The notes beneath the pieces were generated by a model. It saw only the letters and a program-made list of their open reading frames with translations. It did no database searches and was not told the DNA's origin. Positions 63,203 to 64,000 of a DNA stretch of 64,000 nucleotides are shown one piece after another. A program made the position numbers and the translations under genes. Each line of letters begins with the position of its first letter. Position 1 is the first letter of the stretch. This stretch comes from TMED109 sp002684605 (GTDB taxonomy: Bacteria > Pseudomonadota > Alphaproteobacteria > TMED109). Where the stretch lies: NCBI GenBank assembly GCA_913046335.1, contig CAJWSU010000007.1:6419-70418 (forward strand). Reading direction: 5' to 3'.

Positions 63203-63235
63203 AAGAGGAAACTTATTTCAAATAAGTTTCCTCTT
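63203..63235. terminator. Long hairpin, probable bidirectional terminator
   Basis: Arms AAGAGGAAACTTATTT (63203-63218) and AAATAAGTTTCCTCTT (63220-63235) are perfectly complementary over 16 bp around one base. It lies between two convergent genes and overlaps the last base pairs of the minus-strand gene. U-tracts are weak on both strands. Confidence 0.7.
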
Positions 63236-63560
63236 AAAAATCAGGATAAAATCCTTTTTTATCTTCCAGCTCTAATATCCATACATCTGAATCAATATTT
63301 ATAATTTTTTCTATTTTATCATTTATTAATTTATCTTCTTGCCATGAAGTAGATCCATAAATTTCCCAATAACTTTTAATATTAGACTTTCTATAAGAAT
63401 AAATCTTAGACTGCCCATTCAAATTATTTAACCTTAGAAAAATTTCACCAGACTTACTATCTCCTCTTCTTACCATATAAGCATCAAGCATCTTTAATCT
63501 TGCTGTTTTAATAAAAGCTGTGATAATAAGTTCAGAAGTGAGTGACAAAACATCATCCAA
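63234..63560 (-). CDS. DUF1491 family protein
   Basis: 108-aa protein with the DUF1491 pattern of alphaproteobacteria: a RLKMLDAY segment, VRRGDSKSGEIFLRLNNLNG, and the C-terminal DSDVWILELEDKKG (equivalent to DPDLWVVEIEDR in relatives). Function is unknown. The start is uncertain: TTG 63560 opens the frame without a visible RBS; TTG 63548 is an alternative, and nearby ATGs are out of frame. Its stop codon overlaps the terminator stem. Confidence 0.78.
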   Translation of the reverse strand: MDDVLSLTSELIITAFIKTARLKMLDAYMVRRGDSKSGEIFLRLNNLNGQSKIYSYRKSNIKSYWEIYGSTSWQEDKLINDKIEKIINIDSDVWILELEDKKGFYPDF

Positions 63561-63725
63561 TTATAATTATAAAAAAAATACAATTAATTGTTGTAAGAAC
63601 CTTAACAAACATATAATATTCCATTTCTATTATAATATAATATTTTAATAGGGGTAAAATACTTTTTAAGTAAAGTAACAATATATAAATAATAAGTAAC
63701 TCAATAATAAAAATTCGGAAAAGAT
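63561..63725 (+). promoter_or_regulatory. AT-rich leader of rplU
   Basis: 165 bp with no reading frame. It should contain the ribosomal-protein promoter; several TATAAT-like stretches (for example around 63635-63645) are present but none has a convincing -35, so no single promoter is assigned. GGAAAAG precedes the rplU ATG. Confidence 0.35.
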
Positions 63726-64000
63726 ATGAATTACGCAGTTTTAAAAAGTGGTGGAAAACAATATAAAGTTTCAGCAGGTGACGTAATCCTAGTAGAAAAA
63801 ATATTAGGTGAAAGTGGAAGTAAAATAACTTTTGAAGATATAATTATGATGGGTGAAGGCGCTCAAATTCACATCGAAGAAACTCAATTAAAAACTGCTT
63901 CTGTTACAGGAGAAATCATAGAGCAAACCAGAGGCCCTAAACTTATTATTTTCAAGAAAAAAAGAAGACAAAATTATAGAAGAAAAAAAGGTCATAAACA
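63726..64000 (+). CDS. rplU: 50S ribosomal protein L21, 3' end cut by window edge
   Basis: Large-subunit ribosomal protein binding 23S rRNA. The first 91 codons are visible: MNYAVLKSGGKQYKVSAGD at the N-terminus and KLIIFKKKRRQNYRRKKGHK near the end of L21, which is about 100-105 aa long, so only about 10 residues are missing. rpmA (L27) would be expected next, beyond the window. Confidence 0.97.
   Translation, partial: MNYAVLKSGGKQYKVSAGDVILVEKILGESGSKITFEDIIMMGEGAQIHIEETQLKTASVTGEIIEQTRGPKLIIFKKKRRQNYRRKKGHK

Noticed and set aside
1..64000. tRNA, rRNA, insertion sequences, prophage or CRISPR arrays
   Set aside because: Scanned by eye and none found; the gene complement is chromosomal core and composition is uniform. 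A covariance search would be needed to exclude a missed tRNA.

Overview
The window is a compact, strongly AT-rich stretch of bacterial chromosome. Gene order and family choice point to an alphaproteobacterium: zapA, 6S RNA and a 5-FCL gene in a row; yebC-ruvCAB-ybgC-tolQRAB-pal-cpoB-tilS-ftsH-folP-glmM-thiD; the alphaproteobacterial types of SerC and HisZ; a DUF1491 protein; a class I DhnA-type aldolase. Short intergenic gaps, many 4-8 bp gene overlaps and low GC suggest a streamlined, probably free-living aquatic lineage. That last point is inference. No phage, insertion sequence, CRISPR array, tRNA or rRNA gene was seen.

Layout. 0-10 kb: the 3' part of pepN, a fatty-acid oxidation set (long-chain-type acyl-CoA dehydrogenase, thiolase, and a multifunctional-enzyme homologue lacking its NAD-binding domain), msrB, a MaoC dehydratase, pdxH, fabI, aroC and an AhpD-like protein. 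10-17 kb: tlyA-ispA-xseB on the minus strand, an RND efflux pair and a FAD amine oxidase. 17-27 kb, minus strand: tkt-gap-pgk-fba-thiE-efp-suhB followed by an ExbB/MotA-like and MotB/OmpA-like pair. 27-49.5 kb, plus strand: a long co-directional run with zapA, 6S RNA, fcl, ymdB-like, yebC, ruvCAB, the complete Tol-Pal system, tilS, ftsH, folP, glmM, thiD, serC, serA, hisZ and purA. 49.5-60 kb: rpoH, rluD, two small genes including an orphan JAMM peptidase, an HSL-type esterase, an AhpD-like protein, a beta-alanine:pyruvate-type aminotransferase divergent from an oxalyl-CoA-synthetase-like ligase, a ketopantoate reductase and a gamma-glutamyltransferase. 59-64 kb: ahpF and ahpC, a 530-bp regulatory region, an exported beta-propeller protein, a DUF1491 gene and the start of rplU.

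The most unusual stretch is the 530 bp upstream of ahpC (61418-61948). It holds a perfect PerR/Irr-like palindrome next to the ahpC promoter and two Fur-box-like palindromes about 195 bp apart. Each Fur-like box touches or lies close to a minus-strand TTGACA element, and downstream of each lies a long inverted repeat whose minus-strand loop reads CCUCC, complementary to Shine-Dalgarno sequences. Positions that would be C-A mismatches in plus-strand RNA are U-G wobbles in minus-strand RNA, so the minus strand appears to be the functional one. I propose a tandem pair of iron-responsive small RNAs with anti-SD loops. This rests on manual reading only.

Metabolic picture: lower glycolysis and pentose-phosphate steps, serine synthesis from 3-phosphoglycerate (serA, serC), fatty acid synthesis (fabI) and oxidation, isoprenoid and chorismate synthesis, envelope integrity (Tol-Pal, glmM, FtsH) and peroxide and thiol defence (AhpCF, MsrB, two AhpD-like proteins).
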